A DNA stretch of 64,000 nucleotides from Arthrobacter sp. StoSoilB5 (lineage in GTDB: Bacteria > Actinomycetota > Actinomycetes > Actinomycetales > Micrococcaceae), in the NCBI RefSeq assembly GCF_019977235.1, contig NZ_AP024646.1, forward strand, positions 3,286,001-3,350,000, written 5' to 3'. The position numbers and the translations under genes are program-made. The notes beneath the pieces are model-generated. The model was given only the letters and a program-made list of their open reading frames with translations, was not told where the DNA came from and did no database searches. How positions within the stretch are numbered: the first letter of the stretch is position 1; each line of letters begins with the position of its first letter. Of the stretch, positions 17,318 through 26,154 are shown piece after piece.

Positions 17318-19650
17318 GGCCTGTGCCCCTGGCCCGCTGCCGCCTCGAAAACCGGGGCGGCAGCCGGCTCCAGCCGGATAATCACAGACTTCGATACCGG
17401 CGTATTACTGCCTTCCGCAGTTGAATCCAACGGGACCAACACGTTCGCCTCCGGGTAATAGGCCGTGGCGCAGCCCCTGGCACTGGGGTACGCCACTAAA
17501 CGCAACTGCCGCAGCACACGGTCGACGCCGTCGTCGGCTTCGCTGTGCACATCCACGTAGGCACCATCCTGGAAACCCAACCCAGCCAGGTCCTCCGGAT
17601 TCACCAACAAGACCATGCGGCCCTTCTTGATGCCACGGTAACGATCGTTCATGGAGTAAGTGGTCGTGTTGAACTGGTCATGGGAGCGCACCGTCTGAAG
17701 GAGCAGTCGTCCGGCCGGTATTTCAATGGTTTCCAGATCATTCACCGAAAACACGGCTTTACCTGTGGGGGTAGGGAAGGTACGCGAGTCCCTGGGGCCG
17801 TGCGGAAGGACGAAGCCGTCGCGCTCTCGGATGCGGGCATTGAAGTCATCAAATCCAAGCACCACATGGGAGATGTGGTCACGGATGGTGTCGTAGTTAC
17901 GCCTGAGGCCCGGCCAGTCCACCGGAACTTTGTGGTCAAGAACCGCCTCAGCCAGCCGGCTGACGATCGCCACCTCGGAGAGGACATCCGTAGCGATAGG
18001 CTCCAGCGTCCCGGCGGAGCGGTGCACTGCACATACGGTGTCCTCTACAGTGACAAACTGCTCAATCCCGTCCTGCCTGTCGATTTCGGTGCGGCCAAGA
18101 GTAGGAAGGATCAATGCCTGCTCTCCAACCACCACGTGTGAGCGGTTCAGCTTGGTGGAGATCTGAACTGAGAGCCGGGTCTTCCGAACAGCCTGCTCGG
18201 CGACCGAGGTGTCCGAAATCGCATGAACCAGGTTGCCGCCCAGCGCGATGAGCACCTTGATCCTGCCGTCCCGCATTCCACGGATACTGTCCACCGAATC
18301 AACCCCGGCCTTTCGTGGCGGGTCAAAGCCAAACTCATCCTGCAAGGCGTCAAGGAACCGTGGTGGCATTTTCTCCCAAATGCCCATGGTGCGGTCACCC
18401 TGAACATTGCTGTGTCCACGGATTGGAGAGGGTCCAGCCCCCGGTTTTCCAATGTTGCCGCGGAGCAGAAGGAGATTAATGATCTCCTTGATGGTGGAAA
18501 CCGCCTTCTTGTGCTGGGTCAGTCCCATGGCCCACGTGATGATGACTTTGTCCGCGTGGATGTACCTGTCAGCAAGTTCATCGATTTCTGTGCTGCGCAG
18601 GCCGGTGGCGGCAAGAACGTCCCGCTCCTGCAAGGTTGCCAGGTGCGCGGCGAATCCAACGAACCCCTGGCAGTGCTCATCAATGAATGTGCGGTCCAGG
18701 ACAGAACCGGGTGCCGCCCGTTCGGCATCCAGGACGCGCTTGGAAAGGGCCTGCAGCAGTGCCATGTCCCCGGCGAGCCGGATCTGCAGGAATTGGTCCG
18801 CCAAGTCGGTTCCCTTACCAACGATGCCGCGAACGCGCTGCGGGTTCCGGAAGTTAATAAGCCCGGCCTCAGGCAGCGGATTAACAGCGACAATGGACGC
18901 ACCCGCGAGCTTGGCCTCCTCCAACGCCGTCAGCATCCGCGGATGGCAGGTTCCCGGGTTCTGCCCCATGATGATGATCAGATCCGATTTCGCGAAGTCC
19001 GTATACGTGATGGCCGATTTGCCCACCCCGATGGTTTCGCCCATTGCTACGCCCGTGGACTCATGGCACATGTTGGAACAATCGGGAAGGTTGTTGGTCC
19101 CAAAAGCCCTGACGAAAAGTTGGTACAGGAACGCTGCTTCGTTGCTGGTCCGTCCACTGGTGTAAAACGTGGCCTCACTCGGATCATCAAGCGTGTTCAA
19201 TTCGTTCGCAATAATGCCGAAGGCCTCTTCCCAGCTGATGGGCGCATAGTGGTCCGCCCCTGCGGCCTTATATACAGGCTCCACCAACCTGCCCTGTTGC
19301 CCCAGCCAGTACTCGGAACGGGATTCCAGCGAAGCCAGCGGGTTCCCCGCCCAGAACTCCGTGGGGATCCTCAGGGGCTCGGCTTCCCACCCGATGGCCT
19401 TGGCACCGTTTTCGCAGAATTCAGCAGCCTTGCGTTCCGGCGGATCGGGCCAAGCACAGCTCATGCAGTCAAAACCGTCTTTTTGATTGACGGCTGTGAG
19501 CGTCTTCCATGCGCGGGAAGGGCCCATGTGGGCCATTGCATGGGGCAGGGTTTCGCTGAGGCTGGGCAAACCGGCGGCCGACCGCTTGGGCTCGCTGACG
19601 CTCAGGTCTACGTCGGTATCCTGAACTGGGTGCTTCTTCCGGCCCATCAT
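17314..19650 (-). CDS. FdhF/YdeP-family molybdopterin oxidoreductase
   Basis: 778 residues. Near residue 60 a DGFDCMSCAWPDP block matches the YdeP-type relatives of formate dehydrogenase, which keep only part of the 4Fe-4S cluster motif. The molybdopterin domain contains YTSGRTSNEAAFLYQLF, NMCHESTG and IIIMGQNPGTCHPRM; the C-terminal dinucleotide-binding domain contains LLQTVRSHDQFNTTTYSMNDRYRG. The family is annotated as formate-dehydrogenase-like but the electron acceptor and substrate are usually unknown. No fdhD or electron-transfer subunit is adjacent. Start at the first of two adjacent ATG codons; the second (19647) is equally possible. Confidence 0.88.
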   Translation of the reverse strand: MMGRKKHPVQDTDVDLSVSEPKRSAAGLPSLSETLPHAMAHMGPSRAWKTLTAVNQKDGFDCMSCAWPDPPERKAAEFCENGAKAIGWEAEPLRIPTEFWAGNPLASLESRSEYWLGQQGRLVEPVYKAAGADHYAPISWEEAFGIIANELNTLDDPSEATFYTSGRTSNEAAFLYQLFVRAFGTNNLPDCSNMCHESTGVAMGETIGVGKSAITYTDFAKSDLIIIMGQNPGTCHPRMLTALEEAKLAGASIVAVNPLPEAGLINFRNPQRVRGIVGKGTDLADQFLQIRLAGDMALLQALSKRVLDAERAAPGSVLDRTFIDEHCQGFVGFAAHLATLQERDVLAATGLRSTEIDELADRYIHADKVIITWAMGLTQHKKAVSTIKEIINLLLLRGNIGKPGAGPSPIRGHSNVQGDRTMGIWEKMPPRFLDALQDEFGFDPPRKAGVDSVDSIRGMRDGRIKVLIALGGNLVHAISDTSVAEQAVRKTRLSVQISTKLNRSHVVVGEQALILPTLGRTEIDRQDGIEQFVTVEDTVCAVHRSAGTLEPIATDVLSEVAIVSRLAEAVLDHKVPVDWPGLRRNYDTIRDHISHVVLGFDDFNARIRERDGFVLPHGPRDSRTFPTPTGKAVFSVNDLETIEIPAGRLLLQTVRSHDQFNTTTYSMNDRYRGIKKGRMVLLVNPEDLAGLGFQDGAYVDVHSEADDGVDRVLRQLRLVAYPSARGCATAYYPEANVLVPLDSTAEGSNTPVSKSVIIRLEPAAAPVFEAAAGQGHRP

Positions 19651-19739
19651 TCCACCAGGTTTCGTGTGGTTGTGCTCCTGATCCCCTCAGCGTAAACCCG
19701 GCTCCCAGCACGCTCAACAACGGTGGACCAAAGGCCCCC

Positions 19740-20510
19740 TTACGCCAAGAGACTCCGGAAGTCGCCGTCCACCACGTCTGCGTAGCCGCGGTAAGCGTCA
19801 ACCACGGCGTCCTCCACAGTCTTGACGTCCAGATGGGGCAGCAGGTCATTTGCAGCACCGGCGGTGGCAGGATCCCACTCGAGGCCCAACGCCGCATAGC
19901 TCGCCGTCAGGACGTCACGGATAGGACCGGAGTTCTCCACCACAATCACGGAGCTGAACAGCCACCCCCCGGAAACAACCCGCTGGGCAGTCCCTATCAG
20001 CTTGATGCGATGGGCGGGAAACTCCGCATCCTCCCCATGCACGCTGAACTCCCCGGGGCAATACTCCCCCGGGATCTCCCCGACGGCGGCATGGACGCCG
20101 ACGTTGCGGAGCGCACCTGCCAACAGCTCACCGAACTCCGCGAAGCGGGCTTTCGCACGGACAATAGCGTCAGGGTGCGGCTCTATGTGGTCGATCACCA
20201 GCGTGCCCTGGTGATACGCAGCCGCACGTCCGCCTGCTTTCCGCACGAGGGGCTCGAACCCGAGCTCCCGGCAAGCATCCTCGGCCGCGCTGAAGCCAGG
20301 GAGGTTCGCATCGCGCTGGCCAAACGCAACTGTTGGCTGCGGGCGGTACAAGCGAAGGGTAGGGCCCAGTTGCCCGCTACGGGCCCGCTTCAGCAGCTCC
20401 AACGCAAAATCAAGATCCCCTGCGGCACCGAGGGAATCCTCCTGGCGATAGACCGTGAGGTTATGGCGGGCGGAAGCGCCACGGTCGCGTTCCAGCCGTG
20501 CTTCGCTCAT
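19740..20510 (-). CDS. Lipoate-protein ligase / LipM-like (BPL-LPL catalytic domain)
   Basis: 256 residues. The lipoyl/biotin ligase fold is seen in LRLYRPQPTVAFGQRDANLPGF, LVRKAGGRAAAYHQGTLVID (the R-x-GGR-A block that binds the activated lipoyl group) and the KLIGTAQR motif. It could activate and attach lipoate or transfer octanoate to E2 or H proteins. Its start overlaps the stop of the thioesterase gene upstream (TGATG), so both are one operon. Whether it is a true ligase or an amidotransferase cannot be settled by eye. Confidence 0.8.
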   Translation of the reverse strand: MSEARLERDRGASARHNLTVYRQEDSLGAAGDLDFALELLKRARSGQLGPTLRLYRPQPTVAFGQRDANLPGFSAAEDACRELGFEPLVRKAGGRAAAYHQGTLVIDHIEPHPDAIVRAKARFAEFGELLAGALRNVGVHAAVGEIPGEYCPGEFSVHGEDAEFPAHRIKLIGTAQRVVSGGWLFSSVIVVENSGPIRDVLTASYAALGLEWDPATAGAANDLLPHLDVKTVEDAVVDAYRGYADVVDGDFRSLLA

Positions 20511-21313
20511 CAGCTCTTCCTCAGCGTCAGGATCTGCTCGGCCCTGCCGAACGGTCCGTTGATGTCATGGAGCACGCTGGACGTGAGGCCGATGCCGTCG
20601 GCTCCGAAGGAAACTTTGTTATCCAGCCCGAGCCATTCTCCGGACGGCGCACGGTACATGTGGATCTGCAGATCCACATTGGGGAAGATGTAGCTGTTCT
20701 CCCCCGGCGGAACCCGTGCCGCGATGCCATTGGCGGTGTCGACCAAGCCCATGAGGCGGGCAAGATCGCTGCTGTCTTCCTTGTCCGTCAGAGGATGCAT
20801 GGTCCGGATCCACACCCTGCCCGAGCCCGGCCGGTGGCCTTCGGCGATGCGCATTTCCAGGGACCGGATGTAGCCGCCGGGCCATACACTGGCACCATCC
20901 CACAGCTTGCATTCGTCCGGGGCCGGCATGGCCTCGTCTTCGGACGCCGCCACGGCGCTGGTATCGCTGGTGATCATGCGCCACGCTGCGGCACGGATGG
21001 CCACGCGACCACCCGCGGAAAGCTCAGCCTGGATGAGTTCGATGGTCCGTCCAGGCCTCAAAGTTGAGGTGGTCACCTGGAGCTCGCCTCCGGGGATCAG
21101 CCCTAGGATCTCGTAGCTGATACGCGCCATGCGGACGTCATCGCGGGGCTCATGCCTCAGCAGGGCATCAGCGAGGATGCCCGAGGCAGGAGCCATATGT
21201 TGTTCGTGCGGATTCCAGGCACCTTGGGCATGAATCGTGGAGCGGTAGCGACCCTCACCCAACGATTCGTAGTAGAAGTTGCCCTCCGCCAGTTCCGGTA
21301 GTGAAGTTGTCAA
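20510..21313 (-). CDS. TesB-like acyl-CoA thioesterase family protein
   Basis: 267 residues. The layout is a double hot-dog acyl-CoA thioesterase: GRYRSTIHAQGAWNPHEQHMAPASGILADALLR at the start, a middle with LKPGRTIELIQAELSAGGRVAIRA-type strand pairs, then a second domain with RMAEG/ VDLQIHMYRAPSGEWLGLDNKVSFGADGIGLTSSVLHD. The ending GLDN-F-GADGIG block is typical of the family. It is cotranscribed with the lipoate-ligase-like gene. Acyl substrate unknown. Confidence 0.75.
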   Translation of the reverse strand: MTTSLPELAEGNFYYESLGEGRYRSTIHAQGAWNPHEQHMAPASGILADALLRHEPRDDVRMARISYEILGLIPGGELQVTTSTLRPGRTIELIQAELSAGGRVAIRAAAWRMITSDTSAVAASEDEAMPAPDECKLWDGASVWPGGYIRSLEMRIAEGHRPGSGRVWIRTMHPLTDKEDSSDLARLMGLVDTANGIAARVPPGENSYIFPNVDLQIHMYRAPSGEWLGLDNKVSFGADGIGLTSSVLHDINGPFGRAEQILTLRKS

Positions 21314-21344
21314 CCCGAGCCTTTCGCCGATCCAGCAGTAGAAC

Positions 21345-21833
21345 TCAGACCACTGTATCCGCTGATTTGGCTGCCGCCCGACGCCGCCGGGCCACCGTCA
21401 CCCACACCGTCACGGCGATCACAACCGTCACCGCCAGCCCGGCCCCAGCCGGCGACGCCGCGGCTACCGCCAGCCACGCCTCAAGCGCGGCAAGGCCGAT
21501 CGTCGCATACAGCAACGCCCAGATAGCAGAGCCCACGGTTGCCGCGGGGAGGTAACGACGCAACGGCATCCGCGCTGCCCCGGCTGCCAGATTGACCGCG
21601 GTCTGCAGGCCGACGGTCAGGAAGGAGAGCACGACGGCGTACGGCCCCCAACGCTGAATGAGGGCTTGGGCCTGAGCTGCTTTGGGCCGCTGGAGCGAAT
21701 CGCCGAAGCGGGTGTGGGCGAAGCCGGTAACAGCTCCCCGGCCCAGCCAGTACGTGACATTGACGCGGATCATGACAATCGCGAAGAGCGCCGCAAGCGC
21801 GACGCCAAAGGGCAAGCTCATGATCTGGTCCAC
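21345..21833 (-). CDS. DedA/VTT-domain integral membrane protein
   Basis: 162 residues with about four hydrophobic segments. The block YWLGRGAVTGFAHTRFG ... RWGPYAVVLSFLTVGLQTAVNLAAGAARMPLRRYLPAATVGSAIWALLYATIGL matches the VTT/SNARE-associated domain of DedA proteins, which act as undecaprenyl-phosphate or lipid transporters/scramblases in some bacteria. It is shorter than the usual 200-residue DedA, lacking part of the N-terminal membrane region. A basic ARRRRAAAK stretch ends the protein. Confidence 0.75.
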   Translation of the reverse strand: MDQIMSLPFGVALAALFAIVMIRVNVTYWLGRGAVTGFAHTRFGDSLQRPKAAQAQALIQRWGPYAVVLSFLTVGLQTAVNLAAGAARMPLRRYLPAATVGSAIWALLYATIGLAALEAWLAVAAASPAGAGLAVTVVIAVTVWVTVARRRRAAAKSADTVV

Positions 21834-21924
21834 GTGACTTAGGCTACCCTAAGCCCTTGGGTGTGATGGACCAGTACCCAAGGATAAGCGGCAAGGTCGG
21901 CAACAGCGCCCCTAGGATGAATCC

Positions 21925-22908
21925 ATGGATCTCCGCGATGCCGCCCAACAGTTGTACGCCGTGCTGCCGCGTGAATTCACGTCCGAGCGGACAGCCTTGG
22001 CGCGAAAAGCCAAGGAGGCAGGGCACAAGGAACTCGCGAAGGAAATCGGCAGCCTGCCCAAGCCCGCAGCCGGCGCCTGGGCCATCAACATGCTGGCCGT
22101 TCACCAACCCGAGGTGATTGACGGCGTCGTTCGTTTTGGCGCTTCCCTGCGCACTGCCCAAGAAGAGGGGGACGCTGAGGCCTTCCGTGGACTTGGCCAG
22201 CAGCGGCAAGGCCAGCTGGCCTCGGCCGTGCACGCAGCCAAGGACCTGGCGGCCCGGCTCGGAGCTCCGCTGAGCGCAGCCGGCGTTGCCGACGTCGAGC
22301 AGACTCTCCGCGCGGCAATGGCAGACACCGGCGCCTCAGCCGCGGTGGCGACAGGCCGGCTGGTCCGCGGACTAAGCGGGAGCGGCTTTGAGTCCGTGGA
22401 CCTGACGGATGCCGTCGCTGCAACAAATCCCGATGAGATATTGGGGGCGGGAGAGCCGCCAGAACTGAAGCCACCCGCTGGAACCAGGCCGGCACCGCAG
22501 CACGACAGGCCAGCACGGCAGAGCAAGAAGAAACAAGAGCCGCAGCAGAAAGATAAAGCACCTGCCGAGGCCGCAACATCCCTGGCCGAACGCAGGGCCC
22601 ACAAGCGCCAGGCCGCTTTGGAAGAGGCCCGCAAGGAGTTTGAGGCAGCCGATCAGGAGGCCCGGGAGGCCGAAAACGCTGCATCGAAGGCGTGGGATGC
22701 TGTCAAGGAATTCGCGGGCAGGCGCTCGGACGTCGAGGCGGAGATCGCCGACGCCAAGAAGCGTTTGGCTTCCCTCGAAGCTCAGCTGATCGGCATCACC
22801 CGGGACGCGGAAGCCGCTGAATCGCAGAAAAAGCTGGCCGTCCGGGCCGCCACACAGCAACGACGCGCCGCGGACCAGGCCCGGCGGCGCGTCGAACGGC
22901 TTGCTTAG
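21925..22908 (+). CDS. Coiled-coil hypothetical protein
   Basis: 327 residues with no signal peptide or membrane segment. Residues 1-150 are helical and moderately conserved in style (MDLRDAAQQLYAVLPREFTSERTALARKAKEAG, LAKEIGSLPKPAAGAWAINMLA). A Pro/Lys/Gln-rich linker follows, then from about 215 to the end a heptad-type coiled coil rich in Ala, Glu and Arg. This resembles an actinobacterial family of unknown function. The stop overlaps the convergent FAD/Rieske gene by 4 bases. Confidence 0.7.
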   Translation: MDLRDAAQQLYAVLPREFTSERTALARKAKEAGHKELAKEIGSLPKPAAGAWAINMLAVHQPEVIDGVVRFGASLRTAQEEGDAEAFRGLGQQRQGQLASAVHAAKDLAARLGAPLSAAGVADVEQTLRAAMADTGASAAVATGRLVRGLSGSGFESVDLTDAVAATNPDEILGAGEPPELKPPAGTRPAPQHDRPARQSKKKQEPQQKDKAPAEAATSLAERRAHKRQAALEEARKEFEAADQEAREAENAASKAWDAVKEFAGRRSDVEAEIADAKKRLASLEAQLIGITRDAEAAESQKKLAVRAATQQRRAADQARRRVERLA

Positions 22909-24428
22909 TCTGCTCCTTGACTGTCCTTCTTCTTGAGTGGCGACTTCTGCAGGTTATGCGTTGCAGGACCTTCCAAGTACGTGCCGTCGGGAGCGAACCT
23001 TGAGCCGTGCAAAGGGCAATCCCACGATTTCTCGGCGTCGTTCCAGCTCAGCAAGCCTCCCAAGTGGGCGCAGCTGGCAGACACCATGCAGACGTTGCCA
23101 TCAACAGTGGACACAGCGGCTGGCTCACCCTTGTAAAGTCCGACGACGCCGCTCCCCTCCGGGGGACGGGTCTGGTCCGTGATCTCCGGATTGCTCCTGA
23201 CCTTGGCTTTGTCTTCGACCATACGCTTGGCGACGCCGGCATTGAGGCGAACGGCTTCCAAAGCACCCTGGGGCGACGTAACCCGGTGGTGTATGACGCT
23301 GGCCCAATCAGACTGGCCGCCCAGGATGTCCGCAGTAATCGATAACGCAGCTGCAACGCCGTTGCTCATACCCCACTTGTTGTAGCCGGTGCCGAAGAAG
23401 ATCCGGCCGTGTCCCCTGGGCATCTTTCCAAAAAAGGGAATAAGGTTGGTTGGCCGGTAGTCCTGCGCAGACCACGTATGGGTGACTTCCGCGCCCGGAT
23501 AGTGTTGGTTTGCCCAGGAGAGAAGGTCATCCAAGTGGGCCTTGGGGGACACTGCCCGGCCGCCGGTATGCCCATATCCGCCTACCAGCAACAACTCACC
23601 CTCCGGCGTTGGGTGAGTGCGTTGGGAACGTGTGGGTGGATCAATGCTCAAGTACATTCCGCTTGGAGGCGGGGTTGCGTCTGGAAGCCGAAGAGCCGCA
23701 GCGTACGAGCGGTTCGGTTCCAGTTTGGCGAAGTAGAGCCCGCGGTTCAGGATCGGCGTGCCGGTGGCTATGACCACCGTATTCGCAGTGAAGGCGCCCT
23801 TTCGGGTGGATACTGCCACAGGCAGGTCCGAACCCACATCCTGCACCTGGACATCCTCAACAATTATTCCGCCGTGCTCCCGGATATCCCTGGCGAGCGT
23901 CTCCAGGACTTCCATCGGATGGATCTGCGCCTGGTCATCAAGTTCCAGTGCCTCAACCACCGGGAATGGCAGCCCGGGGTCACGGCTGAAATGCACGTCC
24001 AAGCCGGCGTCCCGAGAAACGGCAGCCTCCTTGCGCAGGCGCTGGCCGCCGTCGTCGCTAGTTGCGAACGTGACTGCCGTCCGGCGCTGAAACGGGATGC
24101 CCTGCTCTTCCATATACCGCATCAGCCAAGCCTGACCAGTGCGATTCGCCTCCACATAGGCTTGCACCACTTTCAGCGAGTACTGGCCACGCAGCGCCGA
24201 GAGTGCCCCTCCTTGCAGGAGGCTTAGTTTCCCCGTGGTGTTGCCGGTGGTAACGGCGCCGAGGGTCCGTGCTTCCAAAACTGCCACACGCTGACCTGAT
24301 CTGGATAACAGCAGGGCCGTCACCATTCCGGTGAGCCCTGCTCCCACCACAATCGTGTCAAAGTGCTTTTCATCGGGGATTGCATCGGACGTGAAGCTGG
24401 ATTCCCTGTCCAACCACAGCGATTTCAT
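22905..24428 (-). CDS. FAD-dependent oxidoreductase with C-terminal Rieske [2Fe-2S] domain
   Basis: 507 residues. A DAO-type FAD fold starts with VVGAGLTGMVTALLLSRSGQRVAVLEAR, and the FAD-proximal IFFGTGYNKWGMSNGVAAA block lies near residue 365. The last 90 residues form a Rieske domain with C-x-H (CAHLGG, about 453-455) and C-x2-H (CPLHGSRF, about 471-474). This oxidase-Rieske fusion is common in soil bacteria; substrate unknown. It is separated by 79 bases from the truncated alkD gene upstream. Confidence 0.88.
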   Translation of the reverse strand: MKSLWLDRESSFTSDAIPDEKHFDTIVVGAGLTGMVTALLLSRSGQRVAVLEARTLGAVTTGNTTGKLSLLQGGALSALRGQYSLKVVQAYVEANRTGQAWLMRYMEEQGIPFQRRTAVTFATSDDGGQRLRKEAAVSRDAGLDVHFSRDPGLPFPVVEALELDDQAQIHPMEVLETLARDIREHGGIIVEDVQVQDVGSDLPVAVSTRKGAFTANTVVIATGTPILNRGLYFAKLEPNRSYAAALRLPDATPPPSGMYLSIDPPTRSQRTHPTPEGELLLVGGYGHTGGRAVSPKAHLDDLLSWANQHYPGAEVTHTWSAQDYRPTNLIPFFGKMPRGHGRIFFGTGYNKWGMSNGVAAALSITADILGGQSDWASVIHHRVTSPQGALEAVRLNAGVAKRMVEDKAKVRSNPEITDQTRPPEGSGVVGLYKGEPAAVSTVDGNVCMVSASCAHLGGLLSWNDAEKSWDCPLHGSRFAPDGTYLEGPATHNLQKSPLKKKDSQGAD

Positions 24429-24507
24429 CGAACAACCTGCCTCTCAATTCACGGAATTGGCGCCTGGCATGTGTTGATGAAAACGGTAGGCCGGTGGCTG
24501 GGCCTTA

Positions 24508-24996
24508 TCAAGGGGTCGAGTTGTCCGTGGCGAGTTGCGCGGCACGGCGTAGCCACGGATCCGTGTCACGCGACCAGCGTTCCAAAACACGTTCAGCGCG
24601 TTCCTTTGCCTGTCCCTCAAGCCCGGCGAGCAGGGGCTTGACCACATCCACCGCCAAAGGATCGGCCAGTTCCTCCGTGCCGGCCTGCCTGATGAAACCC
24701 TCAATGCGGGTAAGGTCCGTGTTGATCAGGATCCCAACCTTGGTTTGCAGCAACACAACTGCAGCTAGCCTCCGTTCAAAGACCGCTTCACCCCACAGTT
24801 CCGAGCTCAGGGCTGTGATGTCGTCATGGTCAAGGTTCTTGTGCCGCTTGAGGGCATCCCGGACTGTTCCTCGCACTGCGCCAACCGATGCGCCGTAGAC
24901 CTTCATGCCGCCCAGGCGCTGCCGGGCTTCCATGGCCTTCTCCCACGACGATTCACGCTGCAGCGTGAAGTCCACAAATTCACCAGCTTCACTCAC
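24508..24996 (-). CDS. Truncated AlkD-like DNA alkylation repair protein
   Basis: 162 residues from a GTG start. The helical-repeat style (WGEAVFERRLAAVVLLQ, IEGFIRQAG, RWSRDTDPWLRRAA) fits the AlkD HEAT-like DNA glycosylase family, which removes alkylated bases. Full-length members run to about 230 residues, continuing after the WLRRAA motif with a conserved FFIRKAIGW region that carries a catalytic-cleft Trp. Here the frame ends at TDNSTP, nine residues after that motif, and the remaining C-terminal third is missing in all frames of the 79-base gap. It is therefore probably non-functional. Truncation is inferred from the family, not from an alignment. Confidence 0.65.
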   Translation of the reverse strand: MSEAGEFVDFTLQRESSWEKAMEARQRLGGMKVYGASVGAVRGTVRDALKRHKNLDHDDITALSSELWGEAVFERRLAAVVLLQTKVGILINTDLTRIEGFIRQAGTEELADPLAVDVVKPLLAGLEGQAKERAERVLERWSRDTDPWLRRAAQLATDNSTP

Positions 24997-25057
24997 GCGT
25001 CCATTCTGTCAGTGCCTTCACCTAGCGTGATGGCAACAGCAATCGACAGGAGAGATT

Positions 25058-26152
25058 ATGCCTTCGCAAGAGCTCGCTACCGAGGCCACAGCGTCCGTCC
25101 CAGGAGTCCCCGCTGCGACATCGATGCCCGACTGGTACCCCGCCCTGCTCAACACTGTGGCGCAACAGGTCCGCACAGGCCGCACCCTCGCTCTTGCGGC
25201 AGCGAACAGCGAGCTGCTCAACTCCTACTGGAGCATTGGCCGGCAACTGGCCGAGCGCGAATCGCAAGAGGGTTGGGGCGCCAAAGTGGTCACTCGTCTA
25301 TCCGCCGACATCCGGAGCCGTTTCCCTGAAGCGAAGGGCTTCTCCCCCAGGAACCTGCGGTATATGAAGAGCTTTGCCCAGGCCTGGCCTGATTTTCCAA
25401 TGTTGCAAGCGCCGCTTGCAACATTGCCGTGGTACCACCAGATCGCGCTGTTGGAAAAGCTCGACGACGCCGCCACCCGCCTCTGGTACGCAGCGGCAGC
25501 CGCCCAGCATGGATGGTCGCGCAACGTCTTGACGCACCAGATCGAGACCCGCTTGCACGAGCGTTCCGGGCAGGCGATCACCAATTTCAAAACCACCATG
25601 ATTCCTGCCGATTCAGACCTCGCCCAGCAGGCCACCAAGGATCCGTATGTCTTTGATTTCCTTGCCATGACTGACCGCCGGAGCGAGCGGGAACTCGAGC
25701 TTCAACTGGTGCAACACGTGGAGAAATTTCTGTTGGAGCTGGGTCAAGGCTTCGCGTTTGTTGGTGAACAGGTGCGATTGGAGATCGCCGGCGACGAGTT
25801 CTTCGCGGACCTGCTCTTCTACCATTTGAAATTGCGCTGCTACATGGTCATTGAGCTAAAAGCAGTGAAGTTCGAGCCCGGGTTCCTGGGCCAGTTGGGC
25901 ATGTACATGGCGGCCGTTGACGATCTCATGGCTCACCCGGACGACAAACCAACCATCGGCCTGCTGCTGTGCAAGGAGAAGAACAGCGTGGTGGCCGAGT
26001 ACGCCCTTCGTGGCTTCAACGCTCCGGTGGGGATTGCGGAGTGGAGGACCTCCCTTGCCGAGTCCTTGCCCGACGAATTTGTTGCCAGCCTGCCCAGTAT
26101 CGAGACGTTGGAGGCCGAGCTGGCCAGCAAGGCCCGCATCCTGCCGGATTGA
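25058..26152 (+). CDS. DUF1016 / YhcG-type PD-(D/E)XK nuclease
   Basis: 364 residues. The N-terminal DUF1016_N domain is seen in LLNSYWSIGRQLAERESQEGWGAKVVTRLSADI and FSPRNLRYMKSFAQAWP. The C-terminal nuclease domain has D at about 251 (FADLLFYH) and the E-x-K pair at 266-268 (VIELK), the PD-(D/E)XK catalytic set. Such proteins occur singly or with type I restriction loci and are linked to phage defence or DNA repair; function here is inferred. No hsdRMS genes are nearby. It converges on the dienelactone hydrolase gene with a 2-base gap. Confidence 0.88.
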   Translation: MPSQELATEATASVPGVPAATSMPDWYPALLNTVAQQVRTGRTLALAAANSELLNSYWSIGRQLAERESQEGWGAKVVTRLSADIRSRFPEAKGFSPRNLRYMKSFAQAWPDFPMLQAPLATLPWYHQIALLEKLDDAATRLWYAAAAAQHGWSRNVLTHQIETRLHERSGQAITNFKTTMIPADSDLAQQATKDPYVFDFLAMTDRRSERELELQLVQHVEKFLLELGQGFAFVGEQVRLEIAGDEFFADLLFYHLKLRCYMVIELKAVKFEPGFLGQLGMYMAAVDDLMAHPDDKPTIGLLLCKEKNSVVAEYALRGFNAPVGIAEWRTSLAESLPDEFVASLPSIETLEAELASKARILPD

Positions 26153-26154
26153 CC

